The notes below the pieces were generated by a model. It worked only from the letters and a program-made list of their open reading frames with translations, was not told the origin of the DNA and ran no database searches. Both the position numbers and the translations under genes were made by a program. This document shows positions 33,273-44,660 of a stretch of DNA of 64,000 bases, in pieces (position 1 is the first letter of the stretch; each line of letters starts with the position of its first letter). Location of the stretch: the NCBI RefSeq assembly GCF_907165205.1, contig NC_058190.1, forward strand, positions 3,914,001-3,978,000, read 5' to 3'. Origin of the DNA: Coccinella septempunctata (taxonomy: Eukaryota > Arthropoda > Insecta > Coleoptera > Coccinellidae).

Positions 33273-34789
33273 TATTCATTTAAGTTACCATAAGAAACGA
33301 TCCGTATGGATTTTTGCTCGGATTTTTGTGGTTCATATGAAAGATAGGTTATCAGTTGACACACCACGGGAATGTCCCCAGTTCTAAGATTTGTCAGCCT
33401 TTGTTTGTTTTTGTTGATTACTTTTATGGTTTGGTCGCGCCCTTATTTGGATGAGCTCATGTTTTAGAAGAGTGAGTTACAGCATTCATCGGTTGTAGCA
33501 TTGCAAAACTTTCGTTGCAATCATTGTCTCAATAGTTCTGTAGATCGCTTCTCATATTTAGCCGAAAACGTTTTGTCTGAATATCAGAGAAACGGAGGAT
33601 TAAATACTTGAAAATACAACTACTCTCATTTGATTAAATCATCGAGTACACATCCAATATCTACTTATCATATTGTACAGTGAATCTTTCCACGTTTCTC
33701 AAGCGATAAAAAACTGGAATTTTCATAAAATGAATGAATGAGTTAATTACACTTGTTTCCCGCAAGGTTGCAATTTTTTGCTTCGAATATTTATGGAGTA
33801 GAATCAGAGAAGTTGAAGAATTCTACCAATTCGCATAAATATGGAGTGAACCTCATTAGCAGTTATTCGTGCTTTATCAGGATTGATATCAATAATTCAA
33901 CAAAAAACGAGTAATACTGAATTGGCATCCATTCAGAATAGCCAAAAAATGAAATAATTCAGCGTTAATTCGAGTTCAGTTCAACAGATTCAGAGCAAAA
34001 CCTGATCTGCTTTCCTACAACTTTTACTACATCGAACAGAAAAATCTAACACGAAGGAACGTTTTCCTATATAGAAAAGAAATATTCCTTCACAGGGTGT
34101 CCGGATTTAACGTTCTTATATTACAGGGCGCGCTTCTTAAAAGTCAAAATATGAAGAGAACTTCATATCAATTATAGCAAATAAACTGTAATATAACGCA
34201 ATACAAAATTCGGGTTTCCACCATTGAACAACGAATTGAGCTGAATTCATCCAATACAGGGTGTTCCAAATCAAGTCGGCACCATTGCCAACTCCGTTAT
34301 TATTGATGCTACGAATTCGGTTAAATGGGCAAATTTGTAGCACTTTTAATAGCCTTCTCGATGACGCAAGCAATCAAAAATGACAGTCTCGTTTTCAAAA
34401 TATTTCATTTTCAACTTTAGGGAGAAAGATGATATGGCCTTTGTTGTTGAGAATTACGAATCGAAATGCACCATAAAATATAGGGTGTTCTGTTAAAAAA
34501 ATATCATTTTATGGAATATATGGAAAAGTTTTTCTCTTATAGTATATACACTTCACAAGATATTCAACTGAAATTTGGCATAAATAATAAAATTGATAGT
34601 TCACACCATGTGACATGCCAAATTCGATAGCAAATCTAGGTGGTGATATTTTTCTCGGTAAGCCACCGCTAATTTGAAAAAATGTGGAAGAAGGCTTTGT
34701 TGTTATACCAAACTTTATGGACTCCTATAGTTTCGTCGCATCTGCTACCGATTTCGAGAAAAAAATTTTGAACAATTCTTTGGAAAATC
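33273..34789. other. No gene recognised; fragments of inverted-repeat elements
   Basis: Truncated ACAGGGTGT-type ends are visible near 34095, 34256 and 34482. The interval 34529-34800 repeats the interior of 32559-33272 (CACTTCACAAGATATTCAAC and following). I see nothing coding. Confidence 0.5.
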
Positions 34790-36108
34790 CACAGGCCCTA
34801 GGGGTGTGAGCATGGTGATTTGGCCCTTGGAAGATATTTGAACGATATTGATAGGATTTTTAGGTACCAATGATGTTATTAAATCCTGAAAGTTTCAAAT
34901 CTCTAACGTTCCACAAGAATGTCTCTGGGTAATGATAACCATATGGAATAATTCGCGGAGTCAAGGTGATCCGTCCTTTTTACAAATTTTCCACGATCTA
35001 GTTAGAAACGACCGGTGGTTGGGCTGCTAGATTAATAATTAACGTTTGCGAATTATTCAAATTTCGCGAATTATGCAATAGATGAAAATTTCAAACCAGT
35101 CACTTCGATTGCTTTCGCACTGGGTAATTTCACGAATGTGACCGTCACAGGAAACAGAACACCCAGTATTAATGAACATGTTACAATAATTATATAAGAT
35201 TTAGGTTATGTGTTAATTTGAAAAAGATATCTTTATATCTGGGCCTCCATGCAAAATCAGAAAAAATGCAAAAGGAGGTGAACCTTGTGTCTGTTACATT
35301 TTAGAGTAAAGCCCGTTTGTAACAGCCGAGAATTCTCTGGAGAATTCTCTACCAAATTTTGGTGAGAAAACGGCAGAGATTATTTTGTACGCAACTGAAC
35401 AGAGAATTCTACCGAAAGTGCGTATGTAACGGTAAAGAATTCACGGCGCATGAAATCTCGAGTAAATTTTCTACAGAATTCTCGGCTGCTGCAAACGGGC
35501 TTAAGATCCCAGGATGAAACTTTAGGATCTCAGTAGAGTCTCATGTGCTTTGAATACCTACGAACTTGTGGAGCTTGCCTAGTGGCACCTGGACAGATAC
35601 CAGGTGTCAAAGGTAACTAAAAATAAGTGTTACTTAACTTATTTTCACATGGCTGATTTTTATATATGTTTTTAAGAATATTATTCTGAAGATATATTAT
35701 AAGTGACAGAAACTTTCCATGGGCCAATACTCTTGCCAGACGTTTTGAAGGTGCACACAAAATAAATGAACTTTACTTAATTTCAAATGTCTGATATTGA
35801 AATATGTCATTGAAGTAACTATAAAAAAGTTATATTTCATCATTCAGACGAATAGTGTGACCAAACATTCCCTAAACATGAAAATTATTTAGGCGGGAGT
35901 GTGAGCGCGATATTACTATCCGTCTGTTCCGATATTCCTGAACAGTACTGTCAGTATTTCAGAAACGATGCCTATTGGCCCAGTCGTTCGAGTTCTATTG
36001 TTATTCGATTGCGGGCCAGTACTAGCAGCAATATCGGAACAGGCCCTATGCATGCGTTTCAGAGTGAGTGAGACTATGGTAACTCGGTTCCCTTTCACAA
36101 TCCTGTTG
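34790..36108. repeat. Left arm of a large inverted duplication
   Basis: Much of this arm reappears inverted at 41222-42170. Examples are GAAACGACCGGTGGTTGGGC near 35006 against its complement near 42026, CATGCAAAATCAGAAAAAATGC near 35250 against 41785, and GTAACTCGGTTCCCTTTCAC near 36079 against 41257. The first 130 bases (GGCCCTAGGGGTGTGAGCAT) instead recur in direct orientation at 40945. A PIF-type MITE sits at 35310-35501. Confidence 0.75.
35310..35501. mobile_element. PIF/Harbinger-type MITE, copy 2
   Basis: 192 bp with the AGCCCGTTTG terminal repeats and a direct TAA duplication (35307-35309 and 35502-35504). Confidence 0.87.
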
Positions 36109-37106
36109 TATACTCCATTCACTTTTATTTTAGCACTCGATTGGCCATGGACATTTGACACATTTCACTCTGTATAGTACGAAAATGTGGGGTTATGAAG
36201 CTTGTCAAAACATTTTTGGGTTTTAAATCAACAGTATGTTGCCCGTTCTACGTAAAAGTTTCTGTTATTACGTATTTTATTATCACAATGTCGAATCTTT
36301 TCGGAAAATGTGAAGTCGAAAATATGTGAGGAACATAATTGAAGTTTATAAAAACTGATTGAAGGCATACCAAATCCAGTTATTTGCATGGAAAATACAA
36401 GAGATCGGTATAATATCATAATATGCTCTAGCTTGAGGAGAGTTAATGTTCGTTATCTTCTTTGGCTAAAGTTTGAATGCGTTACATCTGTTGTAGATTT
36501 CAAAAATATTAACCCGAAGATGGAATGCATATGATGCAGTAGTTGGGAATGGGTACCTCCTGAAGGAATTAACAGATAATTACAAGAATGTTAAATTCTT
36601 CAACAAAAACCATCTTGCATCAATAAAGTAAAAGGAATCAAAGGGAGTTTCAAGTCAAGATGAACTTTGAACAAAAATTTCACATGAATAAACAATTAAC
36701 AGGACAACTGGCGCGTATTTGTGTCTGTTCATCTTAATACATTGATATTACAATAATAATTAATTATTCATTGGTACCTCAAGACATTTACAATGTATAG
36801 GACAAGTCAAATCAAAAATATGAAAAATCAATTGTCGGGAATTTATGGTGGTATTCTGCTTTCATCTGTAAGACAATCTGTAACTTTTCATAAGCCTACA
36901 GGAAAATTGCAATTTTTGACGTTTTTAGTGATCTATAGCTTACAGGAATCCATAACTATTTACGATAAGTAGTTCAAAAGTAACACTGTAAAGAAGATAA
37001 TTACAGGAACATTTCCAGAATTGCATTATTCACGAATCTGTGAATCGGACACTGACAGATCGATCGTATGCTACAGATTTGTAAGTTACAGATGAAAAGC
37101 AGAATA

Positions 37107-38472
37107 CATAGACATAGAGACATGGACTGAGCAATGTCAGCATGAAATTGGCTTTTTTTATAGAAACAGAGAAATGATCGTCGGGCATAGAAATACCAAA
37201 CGAAAAGAAGTCCTACTCCCGTACTAAATTTATTGACAATGTTTGTAATCTATGATTTCTAGGCACTACAACAGCGCTGCTCCAAAATCGCACCGACGGA
37301 AATCGGAACTACTGCTCTGCGGCATCGGTCGTAGGTAGCGGGCCAAAACCTATTCATTCGATTTGAAATTTTGAACCCCAGTAGACTTCCCGTCGTCTTA
37401 CTTGTAATTCACAAATGAAACTATTTCATTGATTTGCAACAAAACTAAAGATACTACATTAGGTACAGATAAATCGATGACAAATTTGTTGATTGAAAAA
37501 TGAATCGTGATTTTTTTTTCAAGTATTGAATTGTAGGTACAGAAATAATTAAAATTGAAGACTGAAATTACCCACCGTGGAACTAAAAAGGTATACCACC
37601 TAATAAAACGACTGCATTGCAGGGGGTGTTGTAAAAGTATTCAAGTACAAATTATTGGAAAATAAAATAAGAGCAGTTTAGGAAGAAGCGGAATTTTTAT
37701 TAAACCTTAAACCATATATCTAAGGAGTTGTTCTGCAGAAAATGATATTGGTTAGGAATATAATGACATAACTATTACAGTAAACCAGAAATGAATTATA
37801 GGTATTCTTGTAGTTGCTCCTGTTGACTGGATACTCGAAGTCTTCTCCTCGGTAAACTCTCTGTTTCTTCTGGTAAAACCATTTTCGAGAAAAATTTGTT
37901 GAAGGAATGTTGAGTTTTCAAATACTGAAGAACTTATATTTTCTTCAGCCATCGGTGAGCAGACAAATTCCAAGCTTCATGATTACACAAACATAATTAT
38001 CAAAAAACCAATCACTTACCACTAAAGCAAGAAACGGAACTAGAAGAACGTATATGATTCCCACTAGTCAAACAAATTATTGAAAAAATGAGAACATTTC
38101 TTGGAAAAACTTCGCCAAAATAAATCTGTCATCAGAACAGTATTTCATAGATTGAAAATCTATGTAGGATTTCTATCAAAGATATTATTTTTGATTTCTA
38201 TAGTAACACGACTCGACTCTAGCGCCCCAAAGTAATCGCACCGGCTGAAGGGCGAACTAAAGCGGTTGCATTTCTGCCTATATAAGTTGGAAGGGGTTGT
38301 CGTCGGGCATTAACCTTCTCTTTTTTGTTCACATAGAGGTGAGTGTAGACCAATCAAAATTCTAGAAAGAGACAACTGCATTCCCGACGTGCGTTTCTCT
38401 CTGTCACTTTTTTTGACCGTATTTCATGCATAGATAGAAAGGGAAGGCACAGTCCATGTCTATATGTCTATG
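37107..38472. mobile_element. CATAGACATA-family element, copy A (1366 bp)
   Basis: The terminal inverted repeats CATAGACATAGAGACATGGA and the complement of TCCATGTCTATATGTCTATG are flanked by the perfect 8-bp duplication GCAGAATA (37099-37106 and 38473-38480). Imperfect pairing extends about 95 bp inward (GCATGAAAT, ACAGAGA and CGTCGGG blocks). It contains a TATA-like and pyrimidine-rich promoter-like patch near its right end. No complete transposase was found. An 8-bp duplication fits hAT or P superfamily elements. Confidence 0.85.
38279..38345 (+). promoter_or_regulatory. Promoter-like patch: TATA, pyrimidine initiator, 5' splice site
   Basis: TATATAAG at 38279-38286 is followed about 36 nt later by ACCTTCTCTTTTTTG, similar to the pyrimidine (TCT/TOP) initiators of insect ribosomal-protein genes. 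ACATAGAG|GTGAGTG then gives a consensus splice donor at 38339. No matching coding exon follows before the element ends at 38472. This is a pattern observation only. Confidence 0.3.
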
Positions 38473-39068
38473 GCAGAATACAACCATTAGTCTACATGAC
38501 ATTTATCGAAAATCCTGTGTTAAACTTTTCGCATCAATCAAACATAAAATTCTCAAATGCCACCACTTTTTTGGGTCTCCCAATAGAAGGAAATTCTTTG
38601 TCATCTTCTTTATTCACAATCTTTCTGATTGTGGAAATATTCAGCTGAAATATAAGTTTAGATTCAGATGAAACATTTTATAAATTCTTTTACATTGAAT
38701 ATGTTCGCTATTGTCTGAAGTATTGTGGATTTTAGAATATCAGGGTATAACTATTTGAATGAGCGGACCTGAATTCTAAATAGCACTTCCTGAAACCCTG
38801 TCTCCTTTTTCAATCACTATCGGCATTTTCGTAATAAAAATTGATATTAGTTGTGGCAACGGCGTTATGACATTAACGACATTTCATATGTGCCAACCTT
38901 ACTCCGTTCTAGTTACAAAAACTTGAGAAAATTATTTCATGGCCAATCAATTGCTAAAATAAATGTGAATGAAGTATAGTCCCTTTACTGTATACTATAC
39001 ATTGCTCGCACATGGCACATACACATACCTAAGAGTATCAACTCTTGCACATACACAGCACATACTTA

Positions 39069-39248
39069 AGCCCGTTTGCAACAGCCGAGAATTCTCTACA
39101 AAATTCTCGCAAGAAAACGGCAGAGATTATTTAGTACGCAACTCAACAGAGAATTCTACCGAAAGTGCGTATGTAACGGTACATAATTCACGGCGCATGA
39201 AATCTCGAGTAAATTTTCTAGAGAATTCTCGACTGTTGCAAACGGGCT
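39069..39248. mobile_element. PIF/Harbinger-type MITE, copy 3
   Basis: 180 bp with AGCCCGTTTG termini and TTA on both sides (39066-39068 and 39249-39251). The right TTA is also the left TTA of copy 4. Confidence 0.88.
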
Positions 39249-39251
39249 TTA

Positions 39252-39443
39252 AGCCCGTTTGCAACAGCCGAGAATTCTCTGGAGAATTCTCTACAAAATT
39301 CTCGCAAGAAAAGGGCGGAGCCTATTTAGTACGCAACTGAACAGAGAATTCTACCGAAAGTGCATATGTAACGGTACATAATTCACGGCGCATGAAATCT
39401 CGAGTAAATTTTCTAGAGAATTCTCGGCTGTTGCAAACGGGCT
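39252..39443. mobile_element. PIF/Harbinger-type MITE, copy 4, adjacent to copy 3
   Basis: 192 bp in the same orientation as copy 3, with TTA at 39249-39251 and 39444-39446. Confidence 0.88.
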
Positions 39444-39604
39444 TTATACACAATAAACTAACTAACTGCATTTATAGTCCCTTGTTAATTCAGATACAAT
39501 GGGGTAGTTCTTTCTTTCGAATTCTTAAATGGTTTATGGACATGCCCTTATTAAAAGAATAATTCTTTTATATTTTCGTAGATGATACAAGGTTTTGCAG
39601 CAAT

Positions 39605-39690
39605 CGATTGCAGTACAGTACAGTCTCGATTATCCGAAATAATGTGTACCAAAGTGATTTCGGATAATCGAAATTTTGGTTTATCCAAAT
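39605..39690. repeat. Possible pogo/Tigger-type element terminus
   Basis: CAGTCTCGATTATCCGAAAT is followed by GATTTCGGATAATCGAAATT, an inverted pair. Termini of the CAGT-TCTCGATTATCCG kind are typical of pogo/Tigger elements. The opposite end was not found. Confidence 0.4.
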
Positions 39691-39759
39691 TTTTTTTGGT
39701 GAATAGGAGGTTAGGATGCCTGTATCATAAGATCGAGAATAAAATAAGTAAAGTCAATT

Positions 39760-40055
39760 TATTTTTTGTGCAGCTTCAAAGCGCCTGGCAAGAGTTTTGG
39801 CCCATGGAAAGTATCTGTCACTTATAATATAACTCCAGAGTAATATTCTTTAAAACAAATATAAAAATCAGCCATGTGAAAATAAGTTAAGTAACACTTA
39901 TTTTTAGTTACCTTTGCCACCTGGTATCTGCCCAGGTGTCACTAGGCAAGCTCCACAAGTTCGCAGGTATTCAAAGCATACGAGACTCTACTGAGATCCT
40001 AAAGTTTCATCTGTGTGAAAATAAGTTATGTCTGGTCGCTCTGGGATCTTGGATT
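39760..40055. repeat. Third copy of the inner part of the inverted-duplication arm
   Basis: Same orientation as 41440-41745 and inverted to 35505-35770. Shared blocks include GGCAAGAGTTTTGGCCCAT, AATCAGCCATGTGAAAATAAG and AGGTGTCACTAGGCAAGCTC. It is non-coding. Confidence 0.8.
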
Positions 40056-40930
40056 ATTTGTTTTTCGATATCACTGAAACTCCTGAACCACACTGTATGC
40101 GTTTTTTTGATAGTCCAGTGTTGGACTTGGATAATAATCTTTTCATCGTAATTTATTACCTTTTTCAAGTAATATCCAAAACAAGCCGAAATTTTAAAAC
40201 TTCTTTAACGGTACGAAGAAGCAAAACTCTTTTCTTTTTTACCAGACCCCGTACATTTAACCCCTTCGTGGATCCCAACGCTTTCCCATCCTCATCTTGG
40301 ACGGTATAGGTAAGAGGTATACATCCTTCTTAGCTCTCCTCGAAAATGCTTTTTGAATACTCCGCCCATTGTCTGAATTCCCGATCTTCGAAATCGTCCG
40401 GAATGCGGCTTATATTCCTGTTCAACATCATTAGATTTCCCGAGAATGTGAAATCGATTAAACGGTGACATAATGCGGATATCAGACCAGGCTTGATAGC
40501 TGCCAGCAGCGATCCTGGCATCTGAAGCTCCATTTTCGAACGGGCTAAGTCTACGATTCCAGTCCATTTGTCCCAGCTTGCATTCGCCAGCAGTCCTGCT
40601 TCGGTTTATTATTTCCAATAAAAATGCCAGAATCCAAAAATATAATTGGATTTACTTTTTTGTCAAACTTTTTCAAATCGTAATGAAATTGGGTGAGAAA
40701 AAATGAAATAACATCAAAATGGTTGAAAATTGTCTGTAATAAAAAGGTTTTTCGACAAGTATTCGCGAAACTCCAAATATAATTTTCGAGATACGGGGTG
40801 TTGAAGTTTAAATTTTTGGATTGGTATCAAAATAAGTCGTGAAAACACACATTCATTATTCGAAATACCAAGTCTAATTTGATGTATCAAAACTAACAAT
40901 GAATTTATTCACAACAGCTTACTGATTGAA
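40056..40930. other. No recognised gene
   Basis: Open frames occur on both strands at 40028-40309 and 40292-40618. Their products show no domain I recognise. Near 40780, GAGATACGGGGTGTTGAAGTT is a phrase shared with several fold-back elements. Confidence 0.4.
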
Positions 40931-41159
40931 TTCTTATGAAAAGGCCCTAGGGGTGTAAGCATGGTGATTTGGCCCTTGGAAGATATTTGAACGATTGAAA
41001 GGATTATAAGGTACCAATGATGTTATCAAATCCTGAAAGTTTCAAATCTCTAACTCACTTGTTTTTTGAGAAAGAACAAATTTTGTGAAAATGACGAAAA
41101 CATTTTTCTTTCAGAAACTCGTGAGTCGATTTCTCCCAATTTTGGATATGTTCCTATGG

Positions 41160-42170
41160 CTGACACGTGTATGTGTGTATGTTCCATGTGCGAGCAATGT
41201 ATAGTATACTGTAAAGGGACTCGATTGACTCGAAACAGATTGTGAAAGGGAACCGAGTTACCATAGTCCCACTCACTCTGAAAGATATGCATAGTGCTCT
41301 CGCGCTCACACTCCCGGCTAAATAATTTTCATGTTTAGGGAATGTTTGGTCACTACTATTCGTGTGAATGATGAAATATAACTTTTTTATAGTAACTTCA
41401 ATGACATATTTCAATATCAGACATGTGGAAATAAGTAAAGTTCATTTATTCTCTGTACAGCTTCAAAGCGTCTGGCAAGAGTTTTGGCCCATGAAAAGTG
41501 TCTGTCACTTATAATATAACTTCAGAATAATATTCTTCAAAACATATATAAAAATCAGCCATGTGAAAATAAGTTAAGTAACACTTATTTTTAGTTATCT
41601 TTGCCACCTGTTATCTGTCCAGGTGTCACTAGGCAAGCTCCACAAGTTCGCAGGTATTCAAAGCATATGAGACTCTACTGAGATCCTAAAGATTCATCTG
41701 TGTGAGAAAAAGTTATGTCTGGTCGCTCTGGGATCTTACTCTAAAATGTAACAGACACAAAGTTCACCTCCTTTTGCATTTTTTCTGGTTTTGCATGGGG
41801 GCCTAGATATTAAGATATCTTTTTCAAATTAACACATAACCCAAATCTTACATAAATATTGTAACATATTCATTGATACTGGGTGTTTTGTTTCCTCTGA
41901 CGGTCACATTCGTGTAATTACCCAGTGCGAAAGTAATCGAACTGACTGGTTTAAAATTTTTATCTACTGCATAACGCGAAAATTGAATAATTCGCAAACG
42001 ATAAATTTTATTAATCTAGCAGCCCAATCACCGGTCGTTTCTAACTAGATCGTGGAAAATTTGTAAAAAGGACGGATCACCTTGACTCCGCGAATTATTC
42101 CATATGGTTATCATTACCCAGAATGCCCAGAGACATGGTAAGCGAATTCTTGTGGAACGTTCTTCGTTCA
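41160..42170. repeat. Right arm of the large inverted duplication
   Basis: The inverted counterpart of 34920-36108 and of 38979-39040. It is uninterrupted by element X2 and by MITE copy 2, so it shows the state before those insertions. Confidence 0.75.
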
Positions 42171-43894
42171 TAGTGCAATATGAAAATTTGAAATATAACG
42201 TCTTCATCTGACGTATTTTCAGTATCAATAAGCAGGCTGTACCAAATTCAGATAATTTCTCCTCCTTATACAGTATGTCCCGGATAAGATGGAAACATTT
42301 TAATGGGAGATAGAGAACACCTAAAGGATCACGAAAAACCCCCATCTACAGGGCGACTGGTGACGTAAGGGACAAAGGCTTAGTGGAGATAGAGGACCTC
42401 AAACTGAATGAGAATTTAGGCTTCAAATGTCCCCTAAGGGTATTGGTTTCGGAGATATAGTGTGATTTATATAAAAAAAATTTCCAACAAAATTTACTCT
42501 TCATCAAAATAATGTAAACTTTAAAGGGACAAATTCTCCTCTAACAGTTTCTGAGGGGGTTAGACTAAAAAAAACATTGTTTCATCCAATAAATTTTTTA
42601 TGATATCCAATTATTAATTGATAAAAATGGATCTCGAAATTTGAAGGAATATTTGAGCCAGACTCATTCTAGCGCCTCGAATTCAGTGTTAGTTCTATCT
42701 AATATTATTTTTCATGTGAATGAATATAAACATATTGTATGTAATATTCTGAATTCAACATTTCATAAAAACAATAGAAAATTTTTGCCATTCAAACAAA
42801 AAACTGATCTCCCATCAGTTTTTTCCGCTCTTCTCAAATTTCTATTAGAATTTATTTTATCTCTTAAGCCCTGTGATATTTCTCACCTGACAAGTAAATT
42901 GAAATTTTTGAATACGGGCCTGAAATTTTTTCTATTTTTTTTCTTGTGCTGACGGTGAATGCCTATAGGTGCAAGCTTATGAAATATCAGCCAAAATATG
43001 AAGATATGGGAGTTTATAGATTCAGCAATTTTTTATAAATCTCCGAAACGAATACCCTTATAGGACATTTGAAACCCACAATTGTAACATTGCAATTAGG
43101 GTATAAATGTTCACATTTGACAGATTTCAATAATTCATACGCTTTTGGAAACAGAAAATGACCGAAATCTTAACGAGAATTGAGAATACACTAAAGAAAA
43201 TAACTATCAATTTCGCAATTCTATGGCGCGGCAAAGAATAATTCCAAGCCCACTGCGATGTAACACAATCATTTATAAAGAATCCGTATAATGAGGATGG
43301 GAATTTAAGCGTAAGCTTCCAATGTAAACAGCTCTATGTTTATTAATAATTCTATTATTGGAACTATCGACATAAATAACTGTCCGAATCCAAAAAAAAC
43401 AATAGAGTACGAAAACTGGATTCTTCAAAACACACTGATCTCTTTTCGATTGAACTTTGAACAGAAACAATTAGAGTAACGAGCCAATGACCCCTTTTTG
43501 ACTAACTAACATGTTAATTAACATCTGGAACCTTTCGGCAGCCTAATTTCAAAATTTTGGTCCTAAAAGACATTTTTCGATTCTATTTTCATATTCGTGT
43601 CAGCTATAGAGAAAGTTCCTGGAATCGTAAACATTTCAACAATTTCGGATGATATTTTTTACACGTAGACATGTAAAAAAAGTTGTGCTCATTCAGAATA
43701 ATAAATTCAATTTGGCAACCGGGTAAAAAATCCACCATTTTGTAAATTTTTTGGAACTTTTCACCTTTTCTGAATCAATCATCCAAAAACAGATGTGAGC
43801 AGAAAGCAGAAAGAAGTTTGTATCTAACTGGCCACACTCATTATAATATTGCTTGAAAATGACGTTGAACACCCTGCATTTCGCTTATGGTTCG
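42171..43894. other. No gene; one weak inverted-repeat element
   Basis: CAAATGTCCCCTAAGGGTAT near 42425 and ATACCCTTATAGGACATTTG near 43051 are inverted partners, suggesting a decayed element of about 42.3-43.1 kb. The remainder shows nothing recognisable. Confidence 0.45.
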
Positions 43895-44177
43895 AAAACG
43901 GGGTATACAGGTCTTTGACTCATACAAATATTTCAACAGTAGATTCATGAGGTCAAGAGAAACACTTTTTTGCTATAACATTTTTTCTGATTCAGCCCTG
44001 ATTAAAGATATTGACATTTTAAGATTTCCTAATGAGCTGTGCCACCCATAGAAAAAAAAAATTCCTTGAGAATAACAAGCTAAATCTATGACACTACACA
44101 TCTGTATATCTCTCAAAGAGTTGCATTCGGTCAAAGTGCACCATTTTTCGAATTTCACAGATACTTTTTAATTTTTG

Positions 44178-44419
44178 AACAAACAACTTCGTAATTCTAA
44201 ATACGAATGAATTCCTTTTTTGGCATATCATTCAAAAAAAATAGCTTTTCAAAAATATATATTTGTCGATATATCACTTCCTTACTCAAGGCAAAATCAC
44301 TATTTTAGTTAAATTTGCATTTTTGATAGAATTCTATGAAACCATTGACCACAAAATTGTCCAATACCATTAAATCTCCATCTCTATGATACGAATTGAA
44401 ACTTTTCGTTCATATAAGA
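44178..44419. repeat. Left arm of a transposon split by LINE insertion
   Basis: About 240 bp, inverted relative to 52574-52820. Shared blocks are ATTTGATAGAATTCTATGAA, ATCTCCATCTCTATGATACG and CTTACTCAAGGCAAAATCAC. The LINE sequence begins directly after it. Confidence 0.75.
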
Positions 44420-44432
44420 TTAAAGTCCTGAA

Positions 44433-44660
44433 ATGGATATAAAATCTTTTTTGAAGGGTGTACCTGGAAGTGATCAGATAATTGTGAAGAAACTAAACAC
44501 AGTTGGCCAAAACTCTGCTTTTAGTATTGGTCTCCCATCAAAGGAAGCTCTTGATGAGGTCTTCAGCGATTCTTTTTGGCCGGAAGGTATAGTCTTGAGG
44601 GAATTTTCCTTTGATAAACAATTTTTTCAGAAGTCCAGAGAGAATCAATTGATGGCATAG
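44433..44660 (+). CDS. C-terminal part of the LINE ORF1 protein
   Basis: A 75-codon frame ending KSRENQLMA. It contains NSAFSIGLPSKEALDEVFSD and FWPEGIVLREF, the kind of sequence that ends ORF1 (nucleic-acid-binding protein) in CR1/Daphne-type insect LINEs. The N-terminal part is missing through 5' truncation; the ATG at 44433 is probably not the native start. ORF2 overlaps its end. Confidence 0.6.
   Translation: MDIKSFLKGVPGSDQIIVKKLNTVGQNSAFSIGLPSKEALDEVFSDSFWPEGIVLREFSFDKQFFQKSRENQLMA

Larger units (their letters stand above)
36109..38978. mobile_element. Inverted-repeat element X, copy 2, carrying a nested element
   Basis: The termini TATACTCCATTCACTTTTAT then TTTAGCACTCGATTGGCCATG pair with the complement of CATGGCCAATCAATTGCTAAAATAAATGTGAATGAAGTATA in blocks. 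The interior matches 18124-19273 and 16537-16642. A CATAGACATA-family element (37107-38472) interrupts it. X2 itself lies inside the left arm of the large inverted duplication; the arm resumes at 38979. Confidence 0.75.

Noticed and set aside
37752..38060. Minus-strand hydrophobic segment (GIIYVLLVPFLALV, donor at 38017) followed by a 73-codon ORF, considered as an upstream host exon
   Set aside because: It lies wholly inside the CATAGACATA-family element copy A, does not resemble the AMFR N-terminus, and no consistent second exon could be joined.
38456..38671. 71-codon ORF similar to a minus-strand ORF at 18316-18498
   Set aside because: The similarity is only because both lie in copies of element X, on opposite strands, so it is not conserved coding sequence.
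40028..40618. Overlapping ORFs of 93 and 108 codons
   Set aside because: Compositionally mixed, no recognised motif, in a repeat-dense area; not supported as genes.
42641..42952. 103-codon ORF
   Set aside because: No recognised domain and low-complexity end; probably chance in AT-rich DNA.
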